Source: JAJUFS01 sp036381175
Lineage (GTDB): Bacteria > Pseudomonadota > Gammaproteobacteria > Natronospirales > JAJUFS01
DNA: 64,000 nt
NCBI GenBank assembly: GCA_036381175.1
Contig: DASVDI010000018.1
Span: 77,314-141,313 of the forward strand
Direction: 5' to 3'
Under the pieces are notes generated by a model. It was given only the letters and a program-made list of their open reading frames with translations. It was not told the origin of the DNA and did no database searches. The position numbers and the translations under genes were made by a program. Positions 35,709-44,276 of the stretch are shown piece after piece; positions within the stretch are counted from its first letter, which is position 1, and each line of letters opens with the position of its first letter.

Positions 35709-36725
35709 TTATATATACTCTTTGACCAATATTTCCGCAATCTGGACCGAATTCAGGGCCGCCCCCTTTCGGACGTTGTCCGCCACCACCCAGAGGTCGA
35801 GTCCGCGCTCATGGGAGATGTCTTCGCGAATGCGCCCGACCCAGACCGGGTCCTTGTCGGCCGCCTCCGTGACGGCTGTCGGATACCCGCCATCCTTGCG
35901 CTCATCCATGAGTTTCACGCCCGGCGCCTTCTTCAGGAGCTTGCGTGCGTCTTCCGCCGAGAGCTTGTCTCGCGTCTCGATGTGGATGGCTTCGGAATGT
36001 CCGTAGAAAACGGGGACGCGCACGGCGGTCGGGTTCACCTTGATCGACGGGTCCATGATCTTGTGCGTCTCCCACACCATCTTCATTTCTTCGCGCGTGT
36101 AGCCGTTGTCCTGGAAGGTGTCGATGTGCGGAATGGCGTTGAACGCGATCTGCTTCGTCATCACCGCGGACTTGATCGGCTTGCCATTCAGCAGACTTGC
36201 CGTCTGTCCCGCCAGCTCCTCGACGGCCGACTTGCCCGCGCCCGAAACGGCCTGGTAGGTCGCAACGTTGATGCGCTCGATATGCGCGGCGTCATGCAAG
36301 GGTTTCAGCGCCACCAGCATCTGGATGGTCGAACAGTTCGGGTTGGCGATGATATTGCGCTTCCTGTAATCCGCGACCGCCTGCGGGTTCACTTCGGGAA
36401 CCACCAACGGGATGTCGTCCTCGCGGCGAAACTGCGAAGTGTTGTCGATCACCACGCAACCGGCCGCCGCGGCCTTCGGCGCGAACTCTTCCGAGACGCT
36501 GCCACCGGCGGAGAACAAGGCGATCTGCGCTTTCGAGAAATCGAACTCGGCCAGATCGCGCACGACAACCTGCTTGCCCTTGAAAAGGATTTTGCTGCCG
36601 GCGGAACGTGAACTCGCCAGCGGAAAGATTTCCGCCACCGGGAAGTTGCGCTCGGCAAGAATGTTCAACATCGTTTCACCGACGGCGCCCGTCGCGCCGA
36701 CGACGGCTACGTTGTACTGCTTCAT
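35709..36725 (-). CDS. asd: Aspartate-semialdehyde dehydrogenase
   Basis: Asd reduces aspartyl phosphate to aspartate semialdehyde, feeding lysine, threonine, methionine and diaminopimelate synthesis. The 338-residue protein has the nucleotide loop GATGAVGETML, catalytic C131 in NIIANPNCSTIQM, and the histidine-containing RVPVFYGHSEAI. The shorter length and the sequence place it in the second (non-E. coli-type) Asd group, as in Pseudomonas. A 127-base AT-richer spacer (35582-35708) separates it from fimV; no gene was seen there. Confidence 0.97.
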   Translation of the reverse strand: MKQYNVAVVGATGAVGETMLNILAERNFPVAEIFPLASSRSAGSKILFKGKQVVVRDLAEFDFSKAQIALFSAGGSVSEEFAPKAAAAGCVVIDNTSQFRREDDIPLVVPEVNPQAVADYRKRNIIANPNCSTIQMLVALKPLHDAAHIERINVATYQAVSGAGKSAVEELAGQTASLLNGKPIKSAVMTKQIAFNAIPHIDTFQDNGYTREEMKMVWETHKIMDPSIKVNPTAVRVPVFYGHSEAIHIETRDKLSAEDARKLLKKAPGVKLMDERKDGGYPTAVTEAADKDPVWVGRIREDISHERGLDLWVVADNVRKGAALNSVQIAEILVKEYI

Positions 36726-36786
36726 TGAAAACTCTCTGAATCGGGGAAGTGGAATCCGCGCTTGCGGAAGCGAACAAGTCTAACAA

Positions 36787-36814
36787 GAAATGAAAACGGC
36801 ATCAGCCGATGCCG
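36787..36814 (-). terminator. Rho-independent terminator of aroC
   Basis: CGGCATC pairs with GATGCCG around a four-base loop, and on the minus strand is followed by TTTTCATTTC. It lies 12 bases after the aroC stop, ahead of asd. Confidence 0.8.
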
Positions 36815-36825
36815 CAGCGCGAGAA

Positions 36826-37887
36826 TCAGCGGCTGTTCTGCGCGCGCTGCCGCAAATAATGATCCATCAACACCAGCGCGAGCATGGCTTCACAGACAGG
36901 CACGCCACGAATGCCGACGCAGGGATCGTGCCGGCCGGTTGTGACCACTTCGACGGTATTGCCGTGAATATCAATGCTGCGTCCCGGAATGCGAATGCTT
37001 GATGTCGGCTTGAAGGCAACCTCGACGCGAATGTCCTGGCCGCTGCTGATGCCGCCGAGCGTGCCGCCGGAATGATTGCTCAGGAATCCTTCGGGTGTAA
37101 TTTCGTCACGGTGCTCCGAACCTTTCTGACGCACAACGTCAAATCCGTCGCCGATGCCGACGGCTTTCACGGCGTTGATGTTCATCATCGCTTTCGCAAT
37201 GTCCGCATCGAGGCGGTCGAACACCGGCTCACCGAGCCCCACGGGAACATTGCGCGCCTCGACGTACACCCGCGCGCCGCAGGAATCGCCTTCGCGAAGC
37301 AGCTTTTCAATGCGTGCTTCAAGTTCGGAAACTTTTCCAGGCGCCGGGCAGAAAAAAGGATTGCCGTTGACGGCGTTCCAGTCTTCGATGGGCAATTCGA
37401 TGTCGTGCATGGCGACGAGGCAGCCGCGGATTTCGAGTTGCAGTTTTTCGTTGAGGTATTTTCGTGCGATGGCGCCGGCTGCAACGCGCATCGCCGTTTC
37501 ACGCGCGGACGAACGCCCGCCGCCGCGATAATCGCGAATGCCGTATTTCTTCTGCCAAGTGTAATCGGCGTGACCAGGACGGAATTTTTCCGCGATGCCG
37601 GAATAATCGCGCGAACGCGCGTCCGTGTTTTCAATCAATAACGCAATCGGCGCGCCCGTCGTCATTCCCTCGAACACGCCGGAAAGGATTTTCACGCGAT
37701 CTTCTTCCCGTCGTTGTGACGTGAAACGCGACGTGCCGGCGCGGCGGCGTTCGAGATCGCGCTGGATATCCTGCTCGGACAATTCCATTCCCGGCGGACA
37801 GCCATCAACGATGCCAACGAGTGCGGGACCATGACTTTCGCCTGCGGTGGTGGCGCGAAAAATTTCGCCGAAGGAATTGCCCGGCAT
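36826..37887 (-). CDS. aroC: Chorismate synthase
   Basis: AroC eliminates phosphate from EPSP to form chorismate, with reduced FMN as cofactor. The 353-residue protein starts MPGNSFGEIFRATTAGESHG and has the signatures GGGRSSARETAMRVAAGA, KGSEHRDEITPEGF with SNHSGGTLGGISSGQ, and GRHDPCVGIRGVPVCEAM. ATG at 37887 shares one base with the prmB stop (TGATG), indicating coupling. prmB-aroC is the same order as in E. coli. A TTG one codon earlier is unlikely. Confidence 0.97.
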   Translation of the reverse strand: MPGNSFGEIFRATTAGESHGPALVGIVDGCPPGMELSEQDIQRDLERRRAGTSRFTSQRREEDRVKILSGVFEGMTTGAPIALLIENTDARSRDYSGIAEKFRPGHADYTWQKKYGIRDYRGGGRSSARETAMRVAAGAIARKYLNEKLQLEIRGCLVAMHDIELPIEDWNAVNGNPFFCPAPGKVSELEARIEKLLREGDSCGARVYVEARNVPVGLGEPVFDRLDADIAKAMMNINAVKAVGIGDGFDVVRQKGSEHRDEITPEGFLSNHSGGTLGGISSGQDIRVEVAFKPTSSIRIPGRSIDIHGNTVEVVTTGRHDPCVGIRGVPVCEAMLALVLMDHYLRQRAQNSR

Positions 37888-38816
37888 CAAGCCGCTCCCC
37901 GGAATGCCGCAGCATGCGTTTCCAGTTCCGCACGGCTCAGCAGGAACACGCCTTCACCGCCGCGCTCGAAATCCAGCCACGTGAATTCGACATCGGGAAA
38001 CATGGCTGCCAGCGCGACCGCGCTGTTACCGACTTCGACGACAAGAATGCCGTTTTCGGTCAGCCACCCTGCAGCTTCTGCAAGAATGCGTCGCGCGATA
38101 TCAAGCCCATCCGCGCCTGCGGCAAGGCCGAGTTCCGGTTCGTGGCGAAACTCATTTGGCAGCGCTGCCATGTCGTCGGCATCAACGTAAGGCGGATTGC
38201 TGACGATGATGTCGTAACGTCGTTCCGGCAGCGGTGCGAACAGATCGCCTTCGTGCAATTCAAGCTGGTTTTCCACGCCGTGCAGCTCGATGTTCTCGCG
38301 CGCGAGCGCGAGCGCGTCCGCAGACAGATCGACGGCATCGATGTGCGCTTCCCCAAATGCATGCGCGCAGGCAATCGCGATGCAGCCGCCGCCAGTGCAA
38401 AGATCGAGAACTGCTGAAACATCGTCCGCTGTCACCCAGGGTTCGAAGCGCGCCTCGATCAACTCCGCAATGGGCGAACGCGGCACCAGGGCACGTTCGT
38501 CGGTCTTGAATTTCAGACCCGCGAACCACGCCTCGCCGGTGAGGTAGGCAGCAGGCACGCGTTCGTCAACGCGCCGCGCGAGAAGGCGATAGATGTCGGC
38601 TTTCTCGGGGGAAGTCAGGCGGGCATCCAGCAACCGGTCAGGACAGCCGTGCGGCAGATGCAATGCGTGCAACACCAGCGCGACGGCTTCGTCCAACGGA
38701 TTATCCGTGCCATGACCGTAATGCAGGTCCGCTTCCGCGAACCGGCTTGCACCCCAGCGAATGAAATCCGTGGCGCTGTGCAAATACTCCGCGATGTCTT
38801 CAAACCGCTGTTCCAC
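37887..38816 (-). CDS. prmB: Ribosomal protein uL3 glutamine methyltransferase
   Basis: PrmB methylates a glutamine of ribosomal protein L3. The 309-residue protein aligns along its full length with E. coli PrmB: RWGASRFAEADLHYGHGTDN, RVPAAYLTGEAWFAGL, LDLCTGGGCIAIACAHAF (SAM loop) and the substrate-glutamine motif VSNPPYVDADDM. GTG at 38816 is chosen because CGGAG lies five bases upstream; a TTG at 38837 would add seven residues. It overlaps aroC by one base. Confidence 0.95.
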   Translation of the reverse strand: MEQRFEDIAEYLHSATDFIRWGASRFAEADLHYGHGTDNPLDEAVALVLHALHLPHGCPDRLLDARLTSPEKADIYRLLARRVDERVPAAYLTGEAWFAGLKFKTDERALVPRSPIAELIEARFEPWVTADDVSAVLDLCTGGGCIAIACAHAFGEAHIDAVDLSADALALARENIELHGVENQLELHEGDLFAPLPERRYDIIVSNPPYVDADDMAALPNEFRHEPELGLAAGADGLDIARRILAEAAGWLTENGILVVEVGNSAVALAAMFPDVEFTWLDFERGGEGVFLLSRAELETHAAAFRGAA

Positions 38817-38875
38817 GGAAACTCCGTCTTTCCTCAAGGGGGAAGCGATGATAACCGAACACTGACTGTGGGATA

Positions 38876-39508
38876 ATGCGCATCATGAATCGCAATACTC
38901 TACTCATTATTATTACTGCCGGTTTGGCGGCGCTGGCGGGCGGAGTCATCGGCGCCCGGCTGCTCGCACCGGACGCACCGCCTGAACTCACCGTGGGTAC
39001 GCTGTTGAGCGAGCCGCGTCCGCTGCCTGAATTCCGAATGACCCGCCACGACAACGCCCCGTTCACACGCGAGGATTTCCGCGGCGACTGGAGCCTGGTG
39101 TTTTTCGGCTTCACGCACTGCCCGGATGTCTGCCCGAACACGCTGTTCCTGCTCGACCGCGTCGTGAAGCAGATTGAAGAAAGCGGCACGCCGCCACCGG
39201 AGGTCGTTTTCGTGTCCGTCGATACCGTGCGCGACACACCCGAGCAGATGGCGAAGTACGTCGAGTACTTTAATCCCGCATTCATCGGCCTGACCGGCGA
39301 TGCCACGAACGTGCAGAAACTCACGCAGGCGATGAGCGTCGCGTACGAGTTTCGTCCCGTAGATGACAACAGCGGTGAGGAATACACCGTGATTCACAGT
39401 TCCGCCGTGCTGCTGGTCGATCCCGAGGCGCGGTTGCGCGCCATCTTCACACCGCCATTGAAAGCGGACGCGATCGCGAACGATCTCGCCAAGCTGATTG
39501 CTGATTGA
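38876..39508 (+). CDS. SCO1/SenC copper chaperone
   Basis: SCO proteins deliver copper to the CuA site of cytochrome c oxidase or act as periplasmic thiol redox proteins. The 210-residue product has an N-terminal membrane anchor (TLLIIITAGLAALAGGVIG), the metal motif CPDVCP in FGFTHCPDVCPNTLFLL, FVSVDTVRDTPEQM, and the distal histidine in YTVIHSSAVLLVDP. An ATG at 38885 is an alternative start; the sequence GATAAT just upstream resembles a -10 element overlapping the first ATG. A PCuAC-type chaperone gene follows after nine bases. Confidence 0.93.
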   Translation: MRIMNRNTLLIIITAGLAALAGGVIGARLLAPDAPPELTVGTLLSEPRPLPEFRMTRHDNAPFTREDFRGDWSLVFFGFTHCPDVCPNTLFLLDRVVKQIEESGTPPPEVVFVSVDTVRDTPEQMAKYVEYFNPAFIGLTGDATNVQKLTQAMSVAYEFRPVDDNSGEEYTVIHSSAVLLVDPEARLRAIFTPPLKADAIANDLAKLIAD

Positions 39509-39517
39509 GGATTACGG

Positions 39518-39979
39518 ATGCCATTCTTCAACCTCATTGCGTTGACCCTGCTGTTTCAAGCCGCACCCACCGTCGAAACCGAACCGCCGCTGCGCGTCGA
39601 GAACGCCTGGGTGCGTGAAGCGCCGCCAGGCGTTGACGTGCTCGCCGCCTACGCGGTGTTCTGCAATGACGCCGATGCGGCTGTCACCTTGACGAATGTC
39701 ATCAGCGAGAATTTCGACGCCGTGCAGATGCACGCAACGGTGGAAGCTGACGGCGGCGTGACGATGAAGCATCTGAACAGCGTCGTCGTCGAGCCAACCG
39801 AGTGCATCGCTTTCGAGCCCGGCGGCCGGCATTTCATGCTGATGGATCCGGTGCGCAACTTTCGTGCGGGCGATGAAATCGCGTTCACTCTCTTCCTCGC
39901 GAACGGCAAGGAAATGGAAATCGTCATGCCAGTGCGCCGCGCCGATGAAATGATCGAACACCACCACGAACATCATTGA
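39518..39979 (+). CDS. PCu(A)C copper chaperone
   Basis: A periplasmic Cu(I) chaperone that works with SCO in building cytochrome oxidase CuA centres. The 153-residue protein has a short hydrophobic start (a marginal signal sequence), then RVENAWVREAPPGVDVLAAY and the methionine/histidine copper site: FDAVQMHATVE, VTMKHL, then RHFMLMDP. This fits the H-M-x10-M-x21-H-x-M pattern approximately. A histidine-rich tail HHHEHH may add metal binding. Pairing with SCO nine bases upstream supports the role. It overlaps the open frame before psd. Confidence 0.9.
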   Translation: MPFFNLIALTLLFQAAPTVETEPPLRVENAWVREAPPGVDVLAAYAVFCNDADAAVTLTNVISENFDAVQMHATVEADGGVTMKHLNSVVVEPTECIAFEPGGRHFMLMDPVRNFRAGDEIAFTLFLANGKEMEIVMPVRRADEMIEHHHEHH

Positions 39980-39996
39980 ACGGGACATCTGAAGAA

Positions 39997-40866
39997 ATGG
40001 AAATCGAAAAAGCGGTCAAGATCTGGCCGCAGTACATCCTGCCGCATCACCTGCTGTCACGCTGCATGCACGCTCTGACCCGCATCAACGGAGGCGCGCT
40101 TAGTCACGCGGCCATGCGCGCGTTCGTTCGCGGCTTCAATGTGAACATGCAGGAAGCCGTGCAGGAAGACGTGAAACAGTATCCAAACTTCAACGCCTTT
40201 TTTACGCGCGCACTGAAGCCGCAAGCCCGGCCGGTGGATTTTTCGGACGACGCAATCGTCTCGCCGGTCGACGGTACCGTGAACCAGGCCGGCGAAATTC
40301 GTGATGGAAGAATTTTCCAGGCAAAAGGCCACGATTACTCCGCAGAAGAACTGCTCGGCGATGCCGCGCTCGCCGAGCCATTCATGAACGGCGAATTCGC
40401 AACGCTGTATCTCTCGCCGCGCGATTACCACCGCTTTCACATGCCTTGCGACGGAACGTTAACGGAAATGCTGCATGTTCCTGGTCGTCTCTTCAGCGTG
40501 AACGGACTCACAGCGCGCAACATTCCGCGACTGTTCGCGCGTAATGAAAGAGTGATTTGCCTGTTCGACACGCCGCTTGGAAAAATGGCGCTCGTCGCCG
40601 TCGGCGCGATTTTTGTCGGCAGCATCGAAACGATCTGGGCGGGCGAGATCACGCCACCGGCAGGCAAGCGCGTTCGTCGCTGGCGTTATGGACGCGGTGA
40701 ATCCGCCGGTGAAATCACATTGAAGAAAGGCGAAGAGTTCGGGCGTTTCAACATGGGCTCGACGATTGTCATGCTCACCGAACCCAATGCGGTGGACTGG
40801 GGCGATTACCTGTTGCCGGAAAGGGAAATGCGCATGGGCGCGCGTATCGGGACAAGGAAAAGATAG
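39997..40866 (+). CDS. psd: Phosphatidylserine decarboxylase proenzyme
   Basis: Psd makes phosphatidylethanolamine at the inner membrane. The 289-residue proenzyme has the self-cleavage site NMGSTIVM, where S255 becomes the pyruvoyl group of the alpha chain (MGST here; LGST is the more common form). Other family marks are VSPVDGTV, the catalytic-histidine region YLSPRDYHRFHMP, and VGAIFVGSIET. ATG at 39997 is chosen; an upstream in-frame TTG at 39976 overlaps the preceding gene. No clear SD was found for either. Confidence 0.95.
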   Translation: MEIEKAVKIWPQYILPHHLLSRCMHALTRINGGALSHAAMRAFVRGFNVNMQEAVQEDVKQYPNFNAFFTRALKPQARPVDFSDDAIVSPVDGTVNQAGEIRDGRIFQAKGHDYSAEELLGDAALAEPFMNGEFATLYLSPRDYHRFHMPCDGTLTEMLHVPGRLFSVNGLTARNIPRLFARNERVICLFDTPLGKMALVAVGAIFVGSIETIWAGEITPPAGKRVRRWRYGRGESAGEITLKKGEEFGRFNMGSTIVMLTEPNAVDWGDYLLPEREMRMGARIGTRKR

Positions 40867-40881
40867 CGAAGAATTTCGCCT

Positions 40882-41382
40882 TTAATCCTGTCCATCGCTC
40901 TTGAAGCTTTCCACGAAAATCCCGGCGAGCTTCTCGATCCCAACCTGATCCTCTGCATCGAAACGCGCCTTGATGGGCGCATCGATGTCGAGCACGCCAA
41001 TGATTTCACCGTTCACTTCCAGCGGCACGACGATTTCGGAACGCGAGTCGCCGTCACAGGGAATGTGTCCCGCAAAGGCATCGACATCTTCAACGCGCTG
41101 CGTCTTTCGTTCGGCGAACGCGGTTCCGCAAACACCCTTGCCGATCGCGATGCGCACGCAGGCAGGCTTGCCCTGGAAAGGCCCGACGACAAGTTCGTCG
41201 CCGTCGAGAAAATAGAATCCGACCCAGTTCACGTCCGCCAAGCTGTGATACAGCAGCGCGGAAAAATTCGCAGCATTCGCGATGAGATTGCGCTCACCGT
41301 GCAGCAAGCCGCGAGCCTGCATCGCCAGTTCGTCAAAGAACAACGCCTTGTCAGTCGCATCCAGAGTCTTCATTTCAAACAT
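40882..41382 (-). CDS. msrC: Free methionine-(R)-sulfoxide reductase
   Basis: A GAF-domain enzyme that reduces free Met-R-O. The 166-residue protein has the three family cysteines: C75 (GKPACVRI), C85 (GKGVCGTAF) and C109 (GHIPCDGDSRSEIVVPL), plus VNWVGFYFLDGDELVVGPFQG, close to E. coli MsrC. ATG at 41382 has GAGGA seven bases upstream. Its final codons, encoding KSDGQD then TAA, match the end of the inverted-repeat elements at 46.4 and 56.2 kb, so its C-terminus may be element-derived. It is convergent with psd. Confidence 0.92.
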   Translation of the reverse strand: MFEMKTLDATDKALFFDELAMQARGLLHGERNLIANAANFSALLYHSLADVNWVGFYFLDGDELVVGPFQGKPACVRIAIGKGVCGTAFAERKTQRVEDVDAFAGHIPCDGDSRSEIVVPLEVNGEIIGVLDIDAPIKARFDAEDQVGIEKLAGIFVESFKSDGQD

Positions 41383-41392
41383 CGCGAATTCC

Positions 41393-42352
41393 TCACACCC
41401 TGTCGAAACCGAAACCGAGCACCTCGGCAATATCATCGCGCCCTGCCGCGAGCATGACAACGCGATCGAAACCGAGTGCTACGCCCGCGCAATCGGGCAG
41501 CCCATGTTCGAGCGCTGCCAGCAGGTTTTCATCCAGCGGCATTTGCGGCAAGCCCATCGCGAGCCGCCGCACGTTCTCATGTTCGAAGCGCCGCCGCTGC
41601 TCGTTCGCATCGCTCAACTCGTGGAACCCGTTCGCGAGCTCCACGCCGTTCACGAACGCCTCGAAGCGCCGCGCGCAACGCGGATCGTTCTCGTCCAGTT
41701 TCGCGAGCGCGGCCTGTGATGCGGGAAATGCATGCACGAAACTGACGCGACCCCGCCCGAGTTGCGGATACACGATGTGGCTTGCGATGGCATCCAGCAG
41801 CGCATCCCGCTCCAGGGTCGCGTCGTTCAATCCGAAATCATCAGCGATATCGCGAAGTACCGCATCGCTTGCCTCGAATGGATCGATGCCGGCGTGTTTC
41901 CTGAACGCTTCCGCGTAGCTGATGCTCTCGTGATCGTCCGCGAGACCCGGAATCAGCAAGCGCAACAACGCGCCGACTTCATCCATCAACGCGTGATGAT
42001 CGAAGCCGAGCCGGTACCACTCGATCATCGTGAACTCGGGATTGTGCTGGCGCCCGCGTTCGGCGCCGCGAAACACTTTGCACGCCTGCCAGATGTCGCC
42101 GCTGCCCGCCGCGAGCAGGCGCTTCATGAAGAATTCCGGCGAGGTGTGCAGATAAAAAGTGTCGCGAAGTCCCGGCAAGCGAACTTCGCCGCTGGCGAGG
42201 TTCGGCTCGGTGATCGCCGCGCGGCTCAACAGCGGCGTTTCCACTTCCAGCACGCCGCGCTCGGCAAAGAAGTTCCGTACGCGCTGCATCAACGCCGCGC
42301 GCAGGCGCAACATTTCAATCGAAGCGGAAGGTTGCCAGCTGGAATCAGGCAC
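41393..42352 (-). CDS. epmA: Elongation factor P lysine beta-lysyltransferase EpmA
   Basis: EpmA (PoxA/GenX/YjeA) attaches (R)-beta-lysine to the conserved lysine of EF-P. The 319-residue class II LysRS-like core lacks an anticodon-binding domain. Motifs: SWQPSASIEMLRLRAALM, FFAERGVLEVETPLL (motif 1), RGAERGRQHNPEFTMIEWYR (motif 2), and GVALGFDRVVMLAAG (motif 3). GTG at 42352 gives MPDSSWQPSASI, in register with E. coli, with GGAG nine bases upstream; TTG 42367 and GTG 42358 are alternatives. efp lies upstream across about 145 bases holding no visible gene. Confidence 0.95.
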   Translation of the reverse strand: MPDSSWQPSASIEMLRLRAALMQRVRNFFAERGVLEVETPLLSRAAITEPNLASGEVRLPGLRDTFYLHTSPEFFMKRLLAAGSGDIWQACKVFRGAERGRQHNPEFTMIEWYRLGFDHHALMDEVGALLRLLIPGLADDHESISYAEAFRKHAGIDPFEASDAVLRDIADDFGLNDATLERDALLDAIASHIVYPQLGRGRVSFVHAFPASQAALAKLDENDPRCARRFEAFVNGVELANGFHELSDANEQRRRFEHENVRRLAMGLPQMPLDENLLAALEHGLPDCAGVALGFDRVVMLAAGRDDIAEVLGFGFDRV

Positions 42353-42498
42353 GAGCACAAACTCCAAGCGATCAGGAGCGAGAGATTTTTTCGCAAGACA
42401 AGGCGCAAGGTGCGGCGAGCAGCGGAGTTACCGCTTGTGTAATGAGCAGCGAGCCGCGACTTGCAACGATGTATTGCGGAAAAAGATCCGCTCCCCCG

Positions 42499-43068
42499 CT
42501 ACTCTTTTACGCGGGAAACATATTCACCATTGCGCGTATCCACGCGGAGAATCTCGCCTTCATTCACGAACAACGGCACTTTCACCACCGCGCCGGTTTC
42601 GAGCTTCGCCGGCTTCGTGCCGCCGCCCGAGGTATCGCCACGCAGGCCGGGATCAGTCTCGATGACCTTGAGGTTCACGTGGTTCGGCGGGGTGACGTCG
42701 AGCGGCACGCCATTCCACAGCGTGATGACGCACATGTCCTGCTCTTTCAGCCACTTGGCGTTTTCGCCGACGGCATTGGCATCGGCGGCATGCTGTTCGA
42801 AGGTATCCGGCACCATGAAATGCCACATTTCGCCGTCGTTGTAGAGGTACTGCATGTCCGTGTCGACGACATCCGCAGCTTCGAAGTTCTCGCCGGACTT
42901 GAACGTCTTCTCCAGCACGCGGCCGGTCTTGAGATTGCGCACGCGGGTGCGGTTGAACGCCTGGCCCTTGCCCGGCTTCACAAATTCGTTTTCCACGATG
43001 GTGTAGGGATCGTTGTCGATCATGATCTTCAGACCGGCGCGGAATTCACTGGTGTTGTAGCTCGCCAT
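42499..43068 (-). CDS. efp: Translation elongation factor P
   Basis: EF-P rescues ribosomes stalled on polyproline stretches. The 189-residue three-domain protein has the modifiable K34 in EFVKPGKGQAFNR, the lysine-type tip rather than the arginine type, so EpmA/EpmB modification is expected. The C-terminal OB domain ends RVDTRNGEYVSRVKE. epmA is downstream and epmB is divergent upstream, so substrate and both modifying enzymes are together. Confidence 0.98.
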   Translation of the reverse strand: MASYNTSEFRAGLKIMIDNDPYTIVENEFVKPGKGQAFNRTRVRNLKTGRVLEKTFKSGENFEAADVVDTDMQYLYNDGEMWHFMVPDTFEQHAADANAVGENAKWLKEQDMCVITLWNGVPLDVTPPNHVNLKVIETDPGLRGDTSGGGTKPAKLETGAVVKVPLFVNEGEILRVDTRNGEYVSRVKE

Positions 43069-43205
43069 TGGATTGACTCTCGATTACGGGCAGAATACTG
43101 GCCGCGCTGTTGTCCTGCAGCCTGTCTGGCAGCGGCGCGGCGAAAGGCGCGTATGATACCTGCAAATCCCGCCCGAAATCAGCAGACCAGCTTGCCGAGT
43201 GCCCC

Positions 43206-44189
43206 ATGCAGCAACCCGACTGGAAAGCCGCACAAGCCGCGGCCGTGACCGACCCCGCGCGCCTGCTCGACATGCTGGCGCTGGGCGACGTATTGCTGCC
43301 GGCTGCGCGCGCGGCGGCAAAACAGTTTCCGTTGCGGGTGCCGCACGGCTTCATTGCGCGCATGCGCCGCGGCGATCCGGGCGATCCCCTGCTGCGCCAG
43401 GTGCTGCCGCTGGACGCGGAACTGGAAACGCATGCGGGCTATGGCCACGATCCGGTCGGCGAGCATGATGCGCACATTGCACCCGGACTGCTGCAGAAAT
43501 ATGCCGGGCGCGTGCTGCTGACGACGACCGGCGCCTGCGGCGTGCATTGCCGTTACTGTTTCCGGCGCCACTTCCCCTACTCGGAACAGAATCCTCGCCG
43601 CGACTGGAGCGCGGTCGTTGCGCGCATTGCCGACGACGATTCGATCCACGAGGTCATTCTCAGCGGCGGCGATCCGTTCACGCTGGATACGCCGCGCCTG
43701 CGGGAAATCTCCGCGGCGCTGTCCGGCATCACGCACGTGCGCCGCCTGCGCATTCACACTCGCCAGCCCGTCGTGCTGCCGGAGCGCGTCGATGCCGAAC
43801 TGCTGGACTGGCTCGCCGGCGTTTCCCTGGATGTCGCTATCGTCATCCATGCCAATCACGCCAACGAGATCGATGCGAGTGTCCGGTCTGCGATGACCGC
43901 GCTGAAAGACGCGGGTGCGACCTTGCTGAATCAGTCCGTATTGTTGCGTGGCGTGAACGACAGCGCGATCGCGCTCGCCGAGTTGAGCGAGGCCTTGTTC
44001 GCCGCCGGCGTGCTGCCCTATTACCTGCACCTGCTCGATCCCGTCGCGGGTGCCGCGCACTTCAATGTTCCCGAATCACGTGCACGCGAAATCATGAACG
44101 AACTGCACGCGCGTGTTTCAGGTTATCTCGTCCCGAAACTGGTTCGCGAAGTTCCCGACCGCGCCGGGAAAACCCTGATAAATCTGTAA
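43206..44189 (+). CDS. epmB: EF-P beta-lysylation protein EpmB (lysine 2,3-aminomutase)
   Basis: EpmB is a radical-SAM PLP enzyme that converts L-alpha-lysine to (R)-beta-lysine for EpmA. The 327-residue protein has the iron-sulfur motif C111-x3-C115-x2-C118 in TTTGACGVHCRYCFRR, then FPYSEQNPR, EVILSGGDPF, RRLRIHTRQPVVLPERV, and YYLHLLDPVAGAAHF with the PLP-lysine region. ATG at 43206 is chosen on homology. It is divergent from efp over a 137-base intergenic region that should hold both promoters. Confidence 0.96.
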   Translation: MQQPDWKAAQAAAVTDPARLLDMLALGDVLLPAARAAAKQFPLRVPHGFIARMRRGDPGDPLLRQVLPLDAELETHAGYGHDPVGEHDAHIAPGLLQKYAGRVLLTTTGACGVHCRYCFRRHFPYSEQNPRRDWSAVVARIADDDSIHEVILSGGDPFTLDTPRLREISAALSGITHVRRLRIHTRQPVVLPERVDAELLDWLAGVSLDVAIVIHANHANEIDASVRSAMTALKDAGATLLNQSVLLRGVNDSAIALAELSEALFAAGVLPYYLHLLDPVAGAAHFNVPESRAREIMNELHARVSGYLVPKLVREVPDRAGKTLINL

Positions 44190-44276
44190 CTTGTTGAACC
44201 GTATTCTGGAAAATGCGCCGCGCTTCGGTTAAAAAGTGGGTTCGCGTTCCGCGGTTTCTGACGACATGGAGTTCCC

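Noticed and set aside
42353..42498. Gap between efp and epmA examined for a terminator or small RNA
   Set aside because: No convincing hairpin plus U-tract and no conserved short frame.
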